Part shown: piece by piece, positions 1 through 8,628 of the stretch | Position numbering within the stretch: the first letter of the stretch is position 1 | Layout: the number at the start of each line of letters is the position of its first letter | Assembly: GCA_025058595.1 (NCBI GenBank) | Contig: JANXEK010000004.1 | Span: 1-64,000 of the forward strand | Reading direction: 5' to 3' | DNA length: 64,000 nucleotides | Origin: Candidatus Bathyarchaeota archaeon | GTDB lineage: Archaea; Thermoproteota; CALKCG01; B24; DRYS01 | Position numbers and translations under genes: made by a program | The notes under the pieces: model-generated | Databases searched by the model: none | What the model was told of the DNA's origin: nothing | What the model saw: only the letters and a program-made list of their open reading frames with translations

Positions 1-280
1 CGACATAGAGTATCCCAGTAGTCTTTACCTCCTAATCTCTGACATTTGATAAATTGTTCAAGCAGGTGTTATTTCAATCATCTTTAGAGGCTCCTTATCG
101 ATATACTCGATCTTACTTAGATCATTAGAGGAGGATCCTGATATCATTTATTACATGCTAAATCTGGCTTTTACCTTACTTACCCACGTATTCCCCAATA
201 CTGTTCCATAAAAATCTTCGATAGTTTATTCCAAGTGAATCTTCAGAATGAAGCTGACTTTAGAGTCTAAATGCCTTCCA
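1..280. other. Non-coding stretch, nothing recognised
   Basis: This 280-base stretch lies downstream of the ArsB-like permease, which reads leftward out of it. It is AT-rich with short stop-broken frames on both strands. I see no tRNA, no repeat array and no convincing small gene. It may be the 3' flank of the permease or part of a gene-poor junction running off the window edge. Confidence 0.5.
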
Positions 281-1651
281 TTACAATAGAATGCCGTTAG
301 AAAGGTTAAGCATTAGCATTACGGTCAGCGATAAGCTCGTCGCCAGCATTACAACCGGCATTATCATAAAGCCGTATTTAGAGAATTTCGAGAAGGAGAT
401 TTCTACCCCCTTATCTGAGAGAATTTTTGACCACATTAAACCGGCAAGCGAGCCGGTTAGCATATAGTTTGCGCCTAGATTGCTTCCAATTACTAGTGCG
501 AATGTTGAGACGATTTGGTCCCTCTCGGAAAACTGTAGTGCAAGGCTCTCCTTAATGGTTTTAACGAAGAACACCGTCATCGTATGATTATTCATGAGGC
601 CGGCTCCGAGTGCCGAAATGAAGCTTAGTCCGAAAATGCCTATGACCGGCTCCCTAGAGAGGCTATACGAAATTTGTGTTGCAAGGAAGTTAGTCCAGCC
701 GGAGAAAGACAGTGTCTCAATTATTATGAGAAGTCCTATGAGGAAGGGAGCGATCTTCCACGGCATACTGCGTATGACCATTCCTGTACGAGAGCTTCTA
801 AAGAGTAGGTCATATGAAACCATTATTAGAGCAGTGGATAGGGCGATAATCCAAGGTTGAGCATCTGTCCACTCGGTTGGCAAACTTATCAGGAACAACA
901 TGCCTCCTAACATTAAGAGGCCGAAAATCGCTCCGCCCCTATCCTCGAGAGAATCCTGCGGATTAATATTCGGAATCTTAATCCTTCTCGGTATTCTTCT
1001 CTTGAATATGAGTATGAGTAGTGTTAGGCATGTGAGTGAGGCTAGAACGGCTGGGAGAAGCATCCATCTAGCGAATTCTATGAACGTTATACCGAAGGCG
1101 TCAGCGATTACTATATTCGTTGGGTTTCCAATGTATAACCCCATGCTCAAAATGTTTGCCGCAAAGAACTGAGCAAGCAGATATGGGATGGGATCTACGC
1201 CGGCATACGTACATATATAGAGAACGATATATGTAATCGTTAGTATTACTACATCATTGCTCGTAAACATAGTTAGGAAGGATGTAAGCAGGAAAAGATA
1301 TATGAAAAGTCTCATGCCGGAAGAGCCGGCTACCTTAACGATATACAACGAGATATACTTGAAGAAGCCTGTGCAGTCCAGCGAGATGCAGATATAGGAT
1401 AGGGATAGGATGAGTATCACAACCGAGTATGGCCTTATATATGAGCAGCCGAATATCCCCTCCCTCAGCAGTGTTAACGCTGGTAGAGAAGGTGTTGCGA
1501 GCAGAGCAAGCGCGCATAAGAGAGGCGCCGACCCATAATCAATTTGAAGCCTCTTTGAGGTGAAAGGTATTCTGAAGCTTGGACGCTTAAATATCAAGAT
1601 TATCGTCGAAACGAAAGCAAGCAAAGCAGCTACTGCTGATCCGCTCAGCAA
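281..1651 (-). CDS. ArsB/citrate-type anion transporter (ion transporter superfamily)
   Basis: A polytopic inner-membrane permease of 456 residues with about eleven hydrophobic segments. Two half-repeats carry the signature polar turns of the ArsB/NhaD/SLC13-like superfamily: SNDVV and GNPTN in the first half, and MNNH plus GSNLGANYM in the second. Family members export arsenite with ArsA or alone, or exchange sodium or dicarboxylates. There is no arsA, arsR or arsC beside it, so the substrate is not fixed by context. Its codon use differs from most of the window, with more GCC/GGC and fewer CTA/CTAG-forming codons, which suggests recent acquisition. It is isolated, with tRNA-Leu upstream. 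Confidence 0.85.
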   Translation of the reverse strand: MLSGSAVAALLAFVSTIILIFKRPSFRIPFTSKRLQIDYGSAPLLCALALLATPSLPALTLLREGIFGCSYIRPYSVVILILSLSYICISLDCTGFFKYISLYIVKVAGSSGMRLFIYLFLLTSFLTMFTSNDVVILTITYIVLYICTYAGVDPIPYLLAQFFAANILSMGLYIGNPTNIVIADAFGITFIEFARWMLLPAVLASLTCLTLLILIFKRRIPRRIKIPNINPQDSLEDRGGAIFGLLMLGGMLFLISLPTEWTDAQPWIIALSTALIMVSYDLLFRSSRTGMVIRSMPWKIAPFLIGLLIIIETLSFSGWTNFLATQISYSLSREPVIGIFGLSFISALGAGLMNNHTMTVFFVKTIKESLALQFSERDQIVSTFALVIGSNLGANYMLTGSLAGLMWSKILSDKGVEISFSKFSKYGFMIMPVVMLATSLSLTVMLMLNLSNGILL

Positions 1652-1861
1652 CCGTGTTCTCCCTCCATCTATTTGGCAAATCTGAGATTTCTCTCCTAGA
1701 GAGGGCTAGGTGAGATCAAAACATGCACATAATGCCTTTAAATAAGCTTTACTAACATGAGAACGCTAAACATCCATTGATGCCTGAAAACTTGGAAGGG
1801 GAAAATATACTTGAACTGGATAGGGGGCGTGGCTTAGAATCGAATTTGCCAGTAAATTAGT

Positions 1862-1945
1862 GCGGGGGGTGGGATTCGAACCCACGAAGGGCTACCCCAC
1901 GGGAGCCTCAGTCCCGCGCCTTAGACCTAGCTTGGCTACCCCCGC
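1862..1945 (-). tRNA. tRNA-Leu (anticodon GAG)
   Basis: On the minus strand the 84-nt gene folds as a class II tRNA: acceptor GCGGGGG/CCCCCGC, anticodon stem CGGGA/UCCCG around loop CUGAGGC (anticodon GAG, reading CUC/CUU), a long variable arm typical of Leu, and T arm GUGGG-UUCGAAU-CCCAC. No CCA is encoded. No intron is present. A TATA-like element lies about 40 nt upstream, inside the 3' end of the neighbouring gene. Confidence 0.95.
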
Positions 1946-1981
1946 TATCCTCTGGCTCTATGTTTTAGGGTTTAGGTGGGG

Positions 1982-1990
1982 TTTAAGTAT
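1982..1990 (-). promoter_or_regulatory. TATA-like box for tRNA-Leu
   Basis: On the minus strand this reads AAATACTTAAAC, an archaeal BRE/TATA-like element about 37-45 nt upstream of the mature tRNA-Leu 5' end. It overlaps the last codons of the hydrogenase-protease-like gene. It is a match by eye only. Confidence 0.4.
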
Positions 1991-2444
1991 TTCTCATCGA
2001 TACCTCTTTTAGGACTTCTTCTACTAGCTTCTCTATCCCCTCTTCTACTTCTGGTGTTAGCTTCTCTCCTGGATCGACTCTATATGGTTCCAATCCTATG
2101 ATGACTACCTTCCTAGGTTTTTCTGACGCTAACGTTAATGCTAACTTTAGTAATGTAGCTGTATCTATGTTGTGGAGCGTTATCGATCTCGATGGCTTTA
2201 TCGATTCTAATCCGATTCTGTGTAGGGTTCCAGGTTTAGACCCTATCCTTACGGCATCTATTACTATGAGTTTATCGCAGCTTTCTACTTCGCTTATTAG
2301 TTTAGATGGGTTTCTATCGGCTTCTACGAGCTTCACCTCCTCTGGTAGTTTTAAGGATTTTAGCCTCTTAAGCGCCTCTAGAGCTAGGGCATCGTCTGAT
2401 GATGCCGTACTCCCCAAAGCTACTATCTTAACGTTTGACTTCAC
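1983..2444 (-). CDS. Hydrogenase maturation protease-like (HycI/HupD, M52) protein
   Basis: This 153-residue protein starts with a hydrophobic beta strand and the motif GSTASSDDALAL, matching the GNxxxxDDxxG region of M52 proteases that trim the C-terminus of nickel-hydrogenase large subunits after metal insertion. A second conserved stretch, DKLIVIDAVRIGSKPG, matches the family's DAxxxxxxPG segment, and a histidine follows in TLHNID. The usual first Gly-Asn is Gly-Ser here, so activity is not certain. No hydrogenase gene is visible nearby. It is divergent from the PAC2 gene with an 80-nt shared promoter region. An alternative is an M52-fold protein of other function. Confidence 0.7.
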   Translation of the reverse strand: MKSNVKIVALGSTASSDDALALEALKRLKSLKLPEEVKLVEADRNPSKLISEVESCDKLIVIDAVRIGSKPGTLHRIGLESIKPSRSITLHNIDTATLLKLALTLASEKPRKVVIIGLEPYRVDPGEKLTPEVEEGIEKLVEEVLKEVSMRNT

Positions 2445-2524
2445 ACATCTATACGAGCTTTAGGATACCTATATAAGGTGTAACGTTGATATAGCGATAT
2501 CTAGAAAGATATTTGTGATCGATC

Positions 2525-3274
2525 ATGCCTGATGGGGAGGTCTCTATAGTAGAGGTTAGAGATATAGGTGAGGAGCCTATAGTGATCACAGGTTTACCAG
2601 ATGTAGGTTTAGTCGGGCTGATAGCTGTATTTCACCTAGCTTCCAAGGTGGATATGGAGGAGGTTGGCTTCGTAGAATCTGATCTACTACCTCCGGTGGT
2701 AGTTCTATATGGAGGTATACCTAAGTCTCCGTTTAGGATACTACGATCTGGGAAGCTTATAGCGTTCGTATCTGAGACGGCTATACCAGCTTCAGCCGTA
2801 TCTAAAGTATCTAGAGCTATAGTTGAATGGGCTTCTAGGAAGAAGGCTAAACTTCTAATAACTCTAGGCGGTATACCGGTGGAGGAGAGGTATAAGCTTG
2901 ATAAGCCTAGAGTATACGCTGCAGCTTCGAGTAGGGAGGTGGTAGAGGATCTTAAAGCTAAGGGTGTAGAGATACTGGATAGGGGGTATCTAGTCGGACC
3001 GTATGCTTTGATTATGAAGCTTGCACCCTTATACGGTTTAACCGCTATAGGACTTTTAGCTCAAAGCTTCTTTAACTATCCAGATCCAGATGCTGCTGCA
3101 TCGGTTTTAGAGGGGCTCGGTAAGATCGTAGGTTTAGATATAGATCTAGTCGAGCTTAGGGAGAAAGGTGAGGAGATAAGGTTAGCAGCTAGGGATTTGA
3201 TGAGGAGAACGGAGGCTGAGCTTGCTAGGATGAGGAAGAGTCAGGAGTATGATATACCTCCGATACACGTATAG
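2525..3274 (+). CDS. PAC2-family protein (proteasome-assembly-chaperone-like)
   Basis: A soluble 249-residue protein. The N-terminal segment VITGLPDVGLVGLIAVFHL and the central LLITLGGIPVE match the archaeal PAC2 (COG2047-type) family, related to eukaryotic proteasome assembly chaperone 2. The C-terminal 40 residues are charged and helical. The archaeal role is not settled, and proteasome assembly is an inference from the eukaryotic relative. ATG start, with the Hsp20 gene beginning 13 nt after the stop, so the two are probably co-transcribed in a protein-quality-control pair. Confidence 0.85.
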   Translation: MPDGEVSIVEVRDIGEEPIVITGLPDVGLVGLIAVFHLASKVDMEEVGFVESDLLPPVVVLYGGIPKSPFRILRSGKLIAFVSETAIPASAVSKVSRAIVEWASRKKAKLLITLGGIPVEERYKLDKPRVYAAASSREVVEDLKAKGVEILDRGYLVGPYALIMKLAPLYGLTAIGLLAQSFFNYPDPDAAASVLEGLGKIVGLDIDLVELREKGEEIRLAARDLMRRTEAELARMRKSQEYDIPPIHV

Positions 3275-3287
3275 GAGGTGGCAGCCT

Positions 3288-3701
3288 ATGTCTAGACGTA
3301 GAAGGCTAACGGATGTATTGGAGGAGTATATAGATAGATTGGAGGAAATCCTGGAGGGATACCTATATGATATGGAGGAGAGGAAACTATGGCACCCATC
3401 ATCGGAGGCTATAGAGCCCTTAGCTAACATATATGTAGAGCCTAGAGAGGTTGTGGTAACCGTCGATATGCCGTGTGCAGATAGTGAGAGTACACATGTA
3501 AGATTTATAGATGATAATACCGTGGAGATAGAAGCTAGCCTTCAACGTACGTTGGATTTCTCTTCTCTCAGGGTTACTCATAGAAGTGGGAGGTTTAAGA
3601 AGTATCATATACGTATAAATCTACCTGTATCAGTAGATCCCGGCAGAGCTTCGATAACATGCTATAGGAACGTATTGGAATTAAGGATTCCTAGGAAGTA
3701 G
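3288..3701 (+). CDS. Small heat-shock protein (Hsp20/alpha-crystallin)
   Basis: About 137 residues: a charged helical N-terminus, then an alpha-crystallin domain with the strand pattern REVVVTVDMP...IRINLPVSVDPGRASITCYRNVLELRIPRK. The LELRIP tail corresponds to the family's last core strand and IxI-like end. It acts as an ATP-independent holdase. I chose the ATG at 3288 because an excellent Shine-Dalgarno (GGAGGTGG) sits 5 nt before it; an upstream in-frame start at 3249 would overlap the PAC2 gene. Its 3' end overlaps the convergent thiL by 11 nt. Confidence 0.85.
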   Translation: MSRRRRLTDVLEEYIDRLEEILEGYLYDMEERKLWHPSSEAIEPLANIYVEPREVVVTVDMPCADSESTHVRFIDDNTVEIEASLQRTLDFSSLRVTHRSGRFKKYHIRINLPVSVDPGRASITCYRNVLELRIPRK

Positions 3702-4695
3702 ATCTAGAGCTCCAACCTACGAAATGTTGCCAGCCCCTAGCTTCAACTCTCTCTCCATGGGATAGGTAGACACCTAACCCTTCGGCTACATACCCTATAA
3801 CGCTAAACCTACATCCAAGTTTAGATAAAGCATCCTCTACGATCCTTAACCCGCTAGGTTTAACTGTGAATAGAAGCTCATACTCCTCTCCCCCCTCATA
3901 CAACGCTATATCGATAGGATCCATACCGTACCTCTCTGCAACGTATGATACCCCTTCAGGTATAGGTATACGATCGATTAGGATCGATACACCGTTAACT
4001 TCTGCAAGGGTATTCAACGATATAGCTAACCCATCGCTTACATCCATACAGCTAGATACCACACCGGTAGACGCTAGGGTTAACCCCTCATCTAAACGAG
4101 CCCTAGGTCTATAAATCCTCTCTAAGACTGTACGTCTAAGATCATCATCTACACGCCACCCATCGAATAGTATCTTGTAAGCTAGCGATGTATACCCGAT
4201 TTCACCTGTAACGCATACTAGATCCCCCGGTTTAGCCCCCCTCCTACCCATAATCCTATCCCTATACGTTAAACCTAGGATTGTTATAGCTATGAATAGT
4301 TCTCTCGATGAGCTTAGATCTCCACCGACTACGTAACATCCATAACTAGATGAAGAATCCTTCAATCCCAACATCAATTCCTCGAAAACATCTAGATCGT
4401 AAACTCTAGGTATACCTATAGCTGAGAGTAACGCATACGGCTTAGCACCTTTAGCCGCTATATCTGATACGTTAGCCGTTACAGCTTTATAAGCTAGATC
4501 CCTATAACTTTGACCTGGAAGCTTATCCGTCGATTCGACTAACACATCTGTATGCATAACGGCATACAGATCATCGTATATAGGTTTAGCGGCAGCATCA
4601 TCCACACCTAGACCCAGGATTTCATCTGGATCCTGCTCTAGGATTGATGATGCTATCTCTATAAGCCTCTTCTCACCTATATCCGATAGCTTCAT
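3691..4695 (-). CDS. thiL: Thiamine-monophosphate kinase
   Basis: ThiL phosphorylates thiamine monophosphate to thiamine pyrophosphate using ATP. The 334-residue protein has the family order: GLGVDDAA near residue 29, MHTDVLVES near 48, the PurM-type segment TANVSDIAAKGAKP near 73, GGDLSSS near 105 and the C-terminal CMDVSDGLAISL. Length is typical (about 320). Two nucleotides separate it from the upstream ahcY stop, so the two likely form an operon. No other thiamine gene is in the window. Confidence 0.93.
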   Translation of the reverse strand: MKLSDIGEKRLIEIASSILEQDPDEILGLGVDDAAAKPIYDDLYAVMHTDVLVESTDKLPGQSYRDLAYKAVTANVSDIAAKGAKPYALLSAIGIPRVYDLDVFEELMLGLKDSSSSYGCYVVGGDLSSSRELFIAITILGLTYRDRIMGRRGAKPGDLVCVTGEIGYTSLAYKILFDGWRVDDDLRRTVLERIYRPRARLDEGLTLASTGVVSSCMDVSDGLAISLNTLAEVNGVSILIDRIPIPEGVSYVAERYGMDPIDIALYEGGEEYELLFTVKPSGLRIVEDALSKLGCRFSVIGYVAEGLGVYLSHGERVEARGWQHFVGWSSRSTS

Positions 4696-4697
4696 AG

Positions 4698-5948
4698 CTA
4701 TGTACCATACTCGAAGCTTGATAGATACGCTATCTGCTCCTCGCTAAGAGTATCTATCCTAATACCTAGAGTCTCTAGTTTAAGGCTAGCTACAGATCTA
4801 TCGATCTCTAACGGTACATCGTAGACGGCAGGTTTAAGCCTGCCTCTATTCTCGATAAGATATCTTACGCATAGAGCTTGATTGGAGAAAGACATATCCA
4901 TAACCTCGCTTGGATGCCCCTCAGCTGCTACCAGGTTTACAAGCCTACCCTCCGCTAGCAGATACACCCTCCTTCCATCCCTAAGCTTATACTCATCGAT
5001 ATAGGATCTAACTCTACGTTTAGATATGGATAGCCTCTCTAGATCCCTAACCGAAACCTCTACATCGAAATGTCCGGCATTACATAGTATAGCTCCATCC
5101 TTCATAACCTCGATATGCTCCGCTCTCACAACATCCCTATTACCAGTAGCGGTTATGAATACATCGCCTATATGAGCTGCCTCGATCATAGGCATAACTT
5201 GGAATCCATCCATAACAGCTTTCAAAGCCTTAATCGGATCAACCTCTGTTACGATAACGTGAGCACCCATACCCCTAGCTCTCCAAGCTATACCCCTACC
5301 GCAATGCCCATAGCCAGCTACCACAACTTTCTTACCAGCTAATAGTATATTGGTAGCTCTCATCACGCCATCTAGCGTACTCTGACCTGTACCGTAGACG
5401 TTATCGAAATCCCATTTAGTCTCGGCATTATTAACAGCTACCACAGGTATCATTAGCTCCCCCCTCCTCTCCATAGATTTAAGCCTATAGACGCCGGTGG
5501 TAGTCTCTTCATTCCCACCTATACAATCTCCTATAATCTCGCGATACTTCCTATGCAGTGTAACTATCAGATCGGCTCCATCATCGAGTAGTATGTTAGG
5601 ATTATGGCTCAACACATCCCCTATAGATCTATAGTATTCATCCCTATCCTGCCCTCTCCACGCGTATACGTGCACCCCATCTAGGGCTAAAGCAGCAGCT
5701 ACATCATCCTGACAGCTTAGAGGGTTGGAGGAGCATAACGCCACCTCAGCTCCACCAGCTTTCAAAGCCTTTATCAATACAGCCGTCTCCTTTGTTACGT
5801 GCAGACATGCACCTACCACTATACCCTTAAAAGGCTTTTCATCAGAGAATATCCTCCTCAGCCTCATCAATACGGGCATACGGGATTCAGCCCACTCTAT
5901 CTGAAGCCTACCATGATCAGCTAATCCTAGATCCTTAACCTTAAACAT
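4698..5948 (-). CDS. ahcY: S-adenosylhomocysteinase
   Basis: SAHH hydrolyses S-adenosylhomocysteine to adenosine and homocysteine, relieving product inhibition of methyltransferases. The 416-residue protein shows the signature NNAETKWDFDNVYGTGQS near residue 183 and the NAD-binding Rossmann motif VVAGYGHCGRGIA near 210. The C-terminal HPSEVMDMSFSNQAL is also typical. Length fits the shorter archaeal form. It heads the ahcY-thiL pair. Several SAM-dependent methyltransferases and radical SAM enzymes lie in the same window. Confidence 0.97.
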   Translation of the reverse strand: MFKVKDLGLADHGRLQIEWAESRMPVLMRLRRIFSDEKPFKGIVVGACLHVTKETAVLIKALKAGGAEVALCSSNPLSCQDDVAAALALDGVHVYAWRGQDRDEYYRSIGDVLSHNPNILLDDGADLIVTLHRKYREIIGDCIGGNEETTTGVYRLKSMERRGELMIPVVAVNNAETKWDFDNVYGTGQSTLDGVMRATNILLAGKKVVVAGYGHCGRGIAWRARGMGAHVIVTEVDPIKALKAVMDGFQVMPMIEAAHIGDVFITATGNRDVVRAEHIEVMKDGAILCNAGHFDVEVSVRDLERLSISKRRVRSYIDEYKLRDGRRVYLLAEGRLVNLVAAEGHPSEVMDMSFSNQALCVRYLIENRGRLKPAVYDVPLEIDRSVASLKLETLGIRIDTLSEEQIAYLSSFEYGT

Positions 5949-6031
5949 ACCTTAGCTCATCTAGATAGTTGACTATACGTCTATCTTAAACTCTACTAAG
6001 ATCGGATACGGTTATCGAGGTGTAGGGGTAG

Positions 6032-6160
6032 GTGGGATCAGATAAGCTTATAGCTATCGTAAACTATCGATCTAGAATCGCGGATGATGAATTCAGCCTT
6101 AGCAGATATATGAAGATGGATCAACCGTCTGACGCGTATAGATTCATAGCTAGAATTTAG
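6032..6160 (+). CDS. Possible 42-residue small protein
   Basis: Between ahcY and the flippase a GTG start (preceded by GTAGGGGTAG) opens a frame of 42 codons whose codon choice resembles the neighbours (many TAT, ATA, GAT, AGC). The last 11 bases overlap the flippase gene's 3' end on the other strand. The product is mildly charged with no transmembrane segment and matches nothing I recognise. It may be a real small gene or a remnant of a longer one; confidence is low. Confidence 0.25.
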   Translation: MGSDKLIAIVNYRSRIADDEFSLSRYMKMDQPSDAYRFIARI

Positions 6161-7685
6161 AAGATCTCCTGATAACTATAGATATAAGCCTAGATATCAA
6201 TCTTCTAAACCATGAATCTATAAGGTATAGTGTAGCGAAGTATACGGCTACACCGGATAGTATAGGCGGGGTGATGCTTCGTAGTAACGGTAGCACCTCT
6301 ATATAGATGGCTTCAGGTTTAAGGATGTATACAGGTATAGCCATAACGATCGACGCCGCCGTATACCTAGCTATAGAAGTCCATGGAGTCTTTATCCGCT
6401 CGATACCTTTAAGGAGCCTCTTGTATGCATATACTGCCGAGAATATCGTCGATATCGTAACCGATACTATCCACATATAGGTTACAGAAAGTGATGGATT
6501 GATATTAGATGTCGATGAATCCTTCTGAAGGTATAGCATGCATGCTAGCATCCCTACATATATCAACGATGATGCTACACTCATGTTAGCGATTCTGAAT
6601 AACTTGCTTCTAACGTAGTCTTTGAATCCCGCCTCCTCCTCAAGATCCACCTTCTCTAAACCTGAAGCTATCGTCATAGCTAGATGTGAAGCTATAGAGA
6701 TTAGCTGTAGTATGGCGTATACCGATAGAGGTATGGATACTATAGTATACTCGGATCTAAGGATGGAGAGTATGTATGGTGCTAGTAATATCACTCCTAT
6801 AGATGATGGTATCGATAGCATATATACGAGCTTCATAGCTTCTTCAGCATCTTCTAACCGGCCTTCAGCTAGAAGCTTAGGGTATAGAGCTGCCGATATA
6901 GCTAAGCTTAACGCTATAGGTGAGCCTATCGTTCTTATAGCCGATATGAGCGCTAAGCTATCGACCGTCCCTGTCATATGTACTAGGAGTATAGCGTCTA
7001 TCGATGAAAGTATCGAGGGTATCGATCCATAGATAGGTATCCATATACCTCTAAATATACGTCTAATCAGTTTGATATCTCTCGATGATCCTAGTGTAAA
7101 CCCTTTAACAGCTCTATATAGTATCGTAGCTTTAGATACATAGCCTATAGATATGGCCGATATGATGCCGATCAATCCCAACCTTAATCCAGCTACTAGT
7201 ATAGATGCGGATAGAAGCTTCGATGTCTCGAAAACTATCGATGCGTAAGCTATTATCTCAGGCTTCAATCCTTGAGCTATCCAATCGAATGGTGATGATA
7301 TGCCTATGATAGCTAGCTTTACTGCTACTAGGATCAATACCAGGTAATCTACGTTTAAAGATCTGAATATCGTAGGGGATGATAGGAGGAATAGCATCGG
7401 TATAGCTGTCGACATCGTTAAGCTTATGAATATAGCTGTAGCCCCGGTATGTTCGCCTCTAGCTGTAAATCTCACGATCCAGTATCCGATGAAGTCTAAC
7501 GGAAGTATCCAATATCCCAATATAGTCGAGATATAGTTCCATAAACCGAATTCACCGACCGTAAGTCTTCTAGTAGCTATTATGATGAATAATAACCCTA
7601 CTAATAGACTGTAGACTCTAGATATGAAGAGTATCAAGCCGGCATATCTAAGTCTGATACTAGGTCTACCAGCCTCCCCCTCCAT
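6150..7685 (-). CDS. Polysaccharide flippase-like membrane protein (MATE/Wzx/PST superfamily)
   Basis: A 511-residue integral membrane protein with about fourteen hydrophobic segments. The first helices read SRVYSLLVGLLFIIIATRRLTVGEFGLWNY, the Wzx/RfbX start pattern in which a conserved EFGLW/Y follows TM1. A hydrophilic loop of about 25 charged residues lies near residue 350. Family members flip lipid-linked oligosaccharides across the membrane for glycan or N-glycan assembly. The nucleotide-sugar dehydrogenase-like gene starts just upstream on the same strand, which supports a role in surface glycan synthesis. Confidence 0.8.
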   Translation of the reverse strand: MEGEAGRPSIRLRYAGLILFISRVYSLLVGLLFIIIATRRLTVGEFGLWNYISTILGYWILPLDFIGYWIVRFTARGEHTGATAIFISLTMSTAIPMLFLLSSPTIFRSLNVDYLVLILVAVKLAIIGISSPFDWIAQGLKPEIIAYASIVFETSKLLSASILVAGLRLGLIGIISAISIGYVSKATILYRAVKGFTLGSSRDIKLIRRIFRGIWIPIYGSIPSILSSIDAILLVHMTGTVDSLALISAIRTIGSPIALSLAISAALYPKLLAEGRLEDAEEAMKLVYMLSIPSSIGVILLAPYILSILRSEYTIVSIPLSVYAILQLISIASHLAMTIASGLEKVDLEEEAGFKDYVRSKLFRIANMSVASSLIYVGMLACMLYLQKDSSTSNINPSLSVTYMWIVSVTISTIFSAVYAYKRLLKGIERIKTPWTSIARYTAASIVMAIPVYILKPEAIYIEVLPLLRSITPPILSGVAVYFATLYLIDSWFRRLISRLISIVIRRSSKF

Positions 7686-7709
7686 CTAGGCGGCACCTTC
7701 TCCTCCCGT

Positions 7710-8558
7710 TCACTCCTCGGGGGTCGTCCCTTCATAGTACCATACCCTTCTAAGTCTATTCCATATATTCCATACCGAACGTACGCCTTCAGCTATCCTA
7801 GGATCCTTAAGCTCAACCTCTCTTAGACTGTTAGATTCTAGTATGAATCTGGGTAGGGGTGAATCTACGCATTCTAGGAGCATCCTAGTATTAGGTATTA
7901 GGCAATGTCCACCTATAACGTCTGGATAGTAGACTGGTCTATCCCCTAATACCTCATGTACCTCTGCGATAAACTCTGCTATACCAGCTATATCACCGTT
8001 AAGCTTCATAGATATCCTATGCATCTCCTGCCATATAGCTATCAAAGCTGCACGATACACCGTCTCTAGCAATTTAGCTAGCTCTAACGTCTCAGGCTTA
8101 TCGATACATCTAACTTTAAAACCTAGCTCTCCTAGATGCTCCGCTCCTTCATCTAAAGCTTCACGTTTAGCAGCTGAAACCCATTTAACCCAGAATCTAA
8201 GATGCTTCTCTATGTGTGGGTATCTACCTCTAACCGGTGAGTATGCTACTAGCGTATCCAGCTTATCCTGTAGGAGCCTAGTGGTCCCGGGTGCGACGGT
8301 TGAATGTACCACTATAAGTCTAGGTTTGAATCTATCTTTATACATCGATAGAGCCTCTAAGAACGCTAGGCCTGCAGTATATGGGAAGGCTATATGCAGG
8401 TAGTCTATGGGTTTAGGTATATCCTCTATCCTATCTATACTTCTGGATGGATCTGAATCGTACCCGTAGATTTTAAACCCAGTGTTCGATCTACTTATAA
8501 CGTTGTATAAGGCTCGACCTACTTCGCCTAACCCTATCACTGCTATACTACCACGCAT
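7710..8558 (-). CDS. Short UDP-glucose/GDP-mannose dehydrogenase-like protein
   Basis: An N-terminal Rossmann domain (IAVIGLGEVGRAL, residues 5-17, with Asp at the end of beta2 in YGYDSD) is followed by HSTVAPGTT and the helical linker domain. DVIGGHCLIPN near residue 218 resembles the catalytic-cysteine loop GVGGHCLPxD of UDP-sugar dehydrogenases. At 282 residues it lacks most of the usual C-terminal UDP-binding domain (family about 420-440). It may be a compact variant, a truncated enzyme, or an oxidoreductase with another substrate. It lies 24 nt upstream of the flippase, in apparent operon. Confidence 0.65.
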   Translation of the reverse strand: MRGSIAVIGLGEVGRALYNVISRSNTGFKIYGYDSDPSRSIDRIEDIPKPIDYLHIAFPYTAGLAFLEALSMYKDRFKPRLIVVHSTVAPGTTRLLQDKLDTLVAYSPVRGRYPHIEKHLRFWVKWVSAAKREALDEGAEHLGELGFKVRCIDKPETLELAKLLETVYRAALIAIWQEMHRISMKLNGDIAGIAEFIAEVHEVLGDRPVYYPDVIGGHCLIPNTRMLLECVDSPLPRFILESNSLREVELKDPRIAEGVRSVWNIWNRLRRVWYYEGTTPEE

Positions 8559-8628
8559 ACAATACCCCTCTCGATAAAGACTATCAATAACTTACTATAA
8601 TTAAAGGTAATAGCTTATCGGGGGTGTT

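Noticed and set aside
594..1172. Plus-strand open frames opposite the ArsB-like gene
   Set aside because: They are antisense shadows. The minus-strand product has clear transporter motifs and TM pattern.
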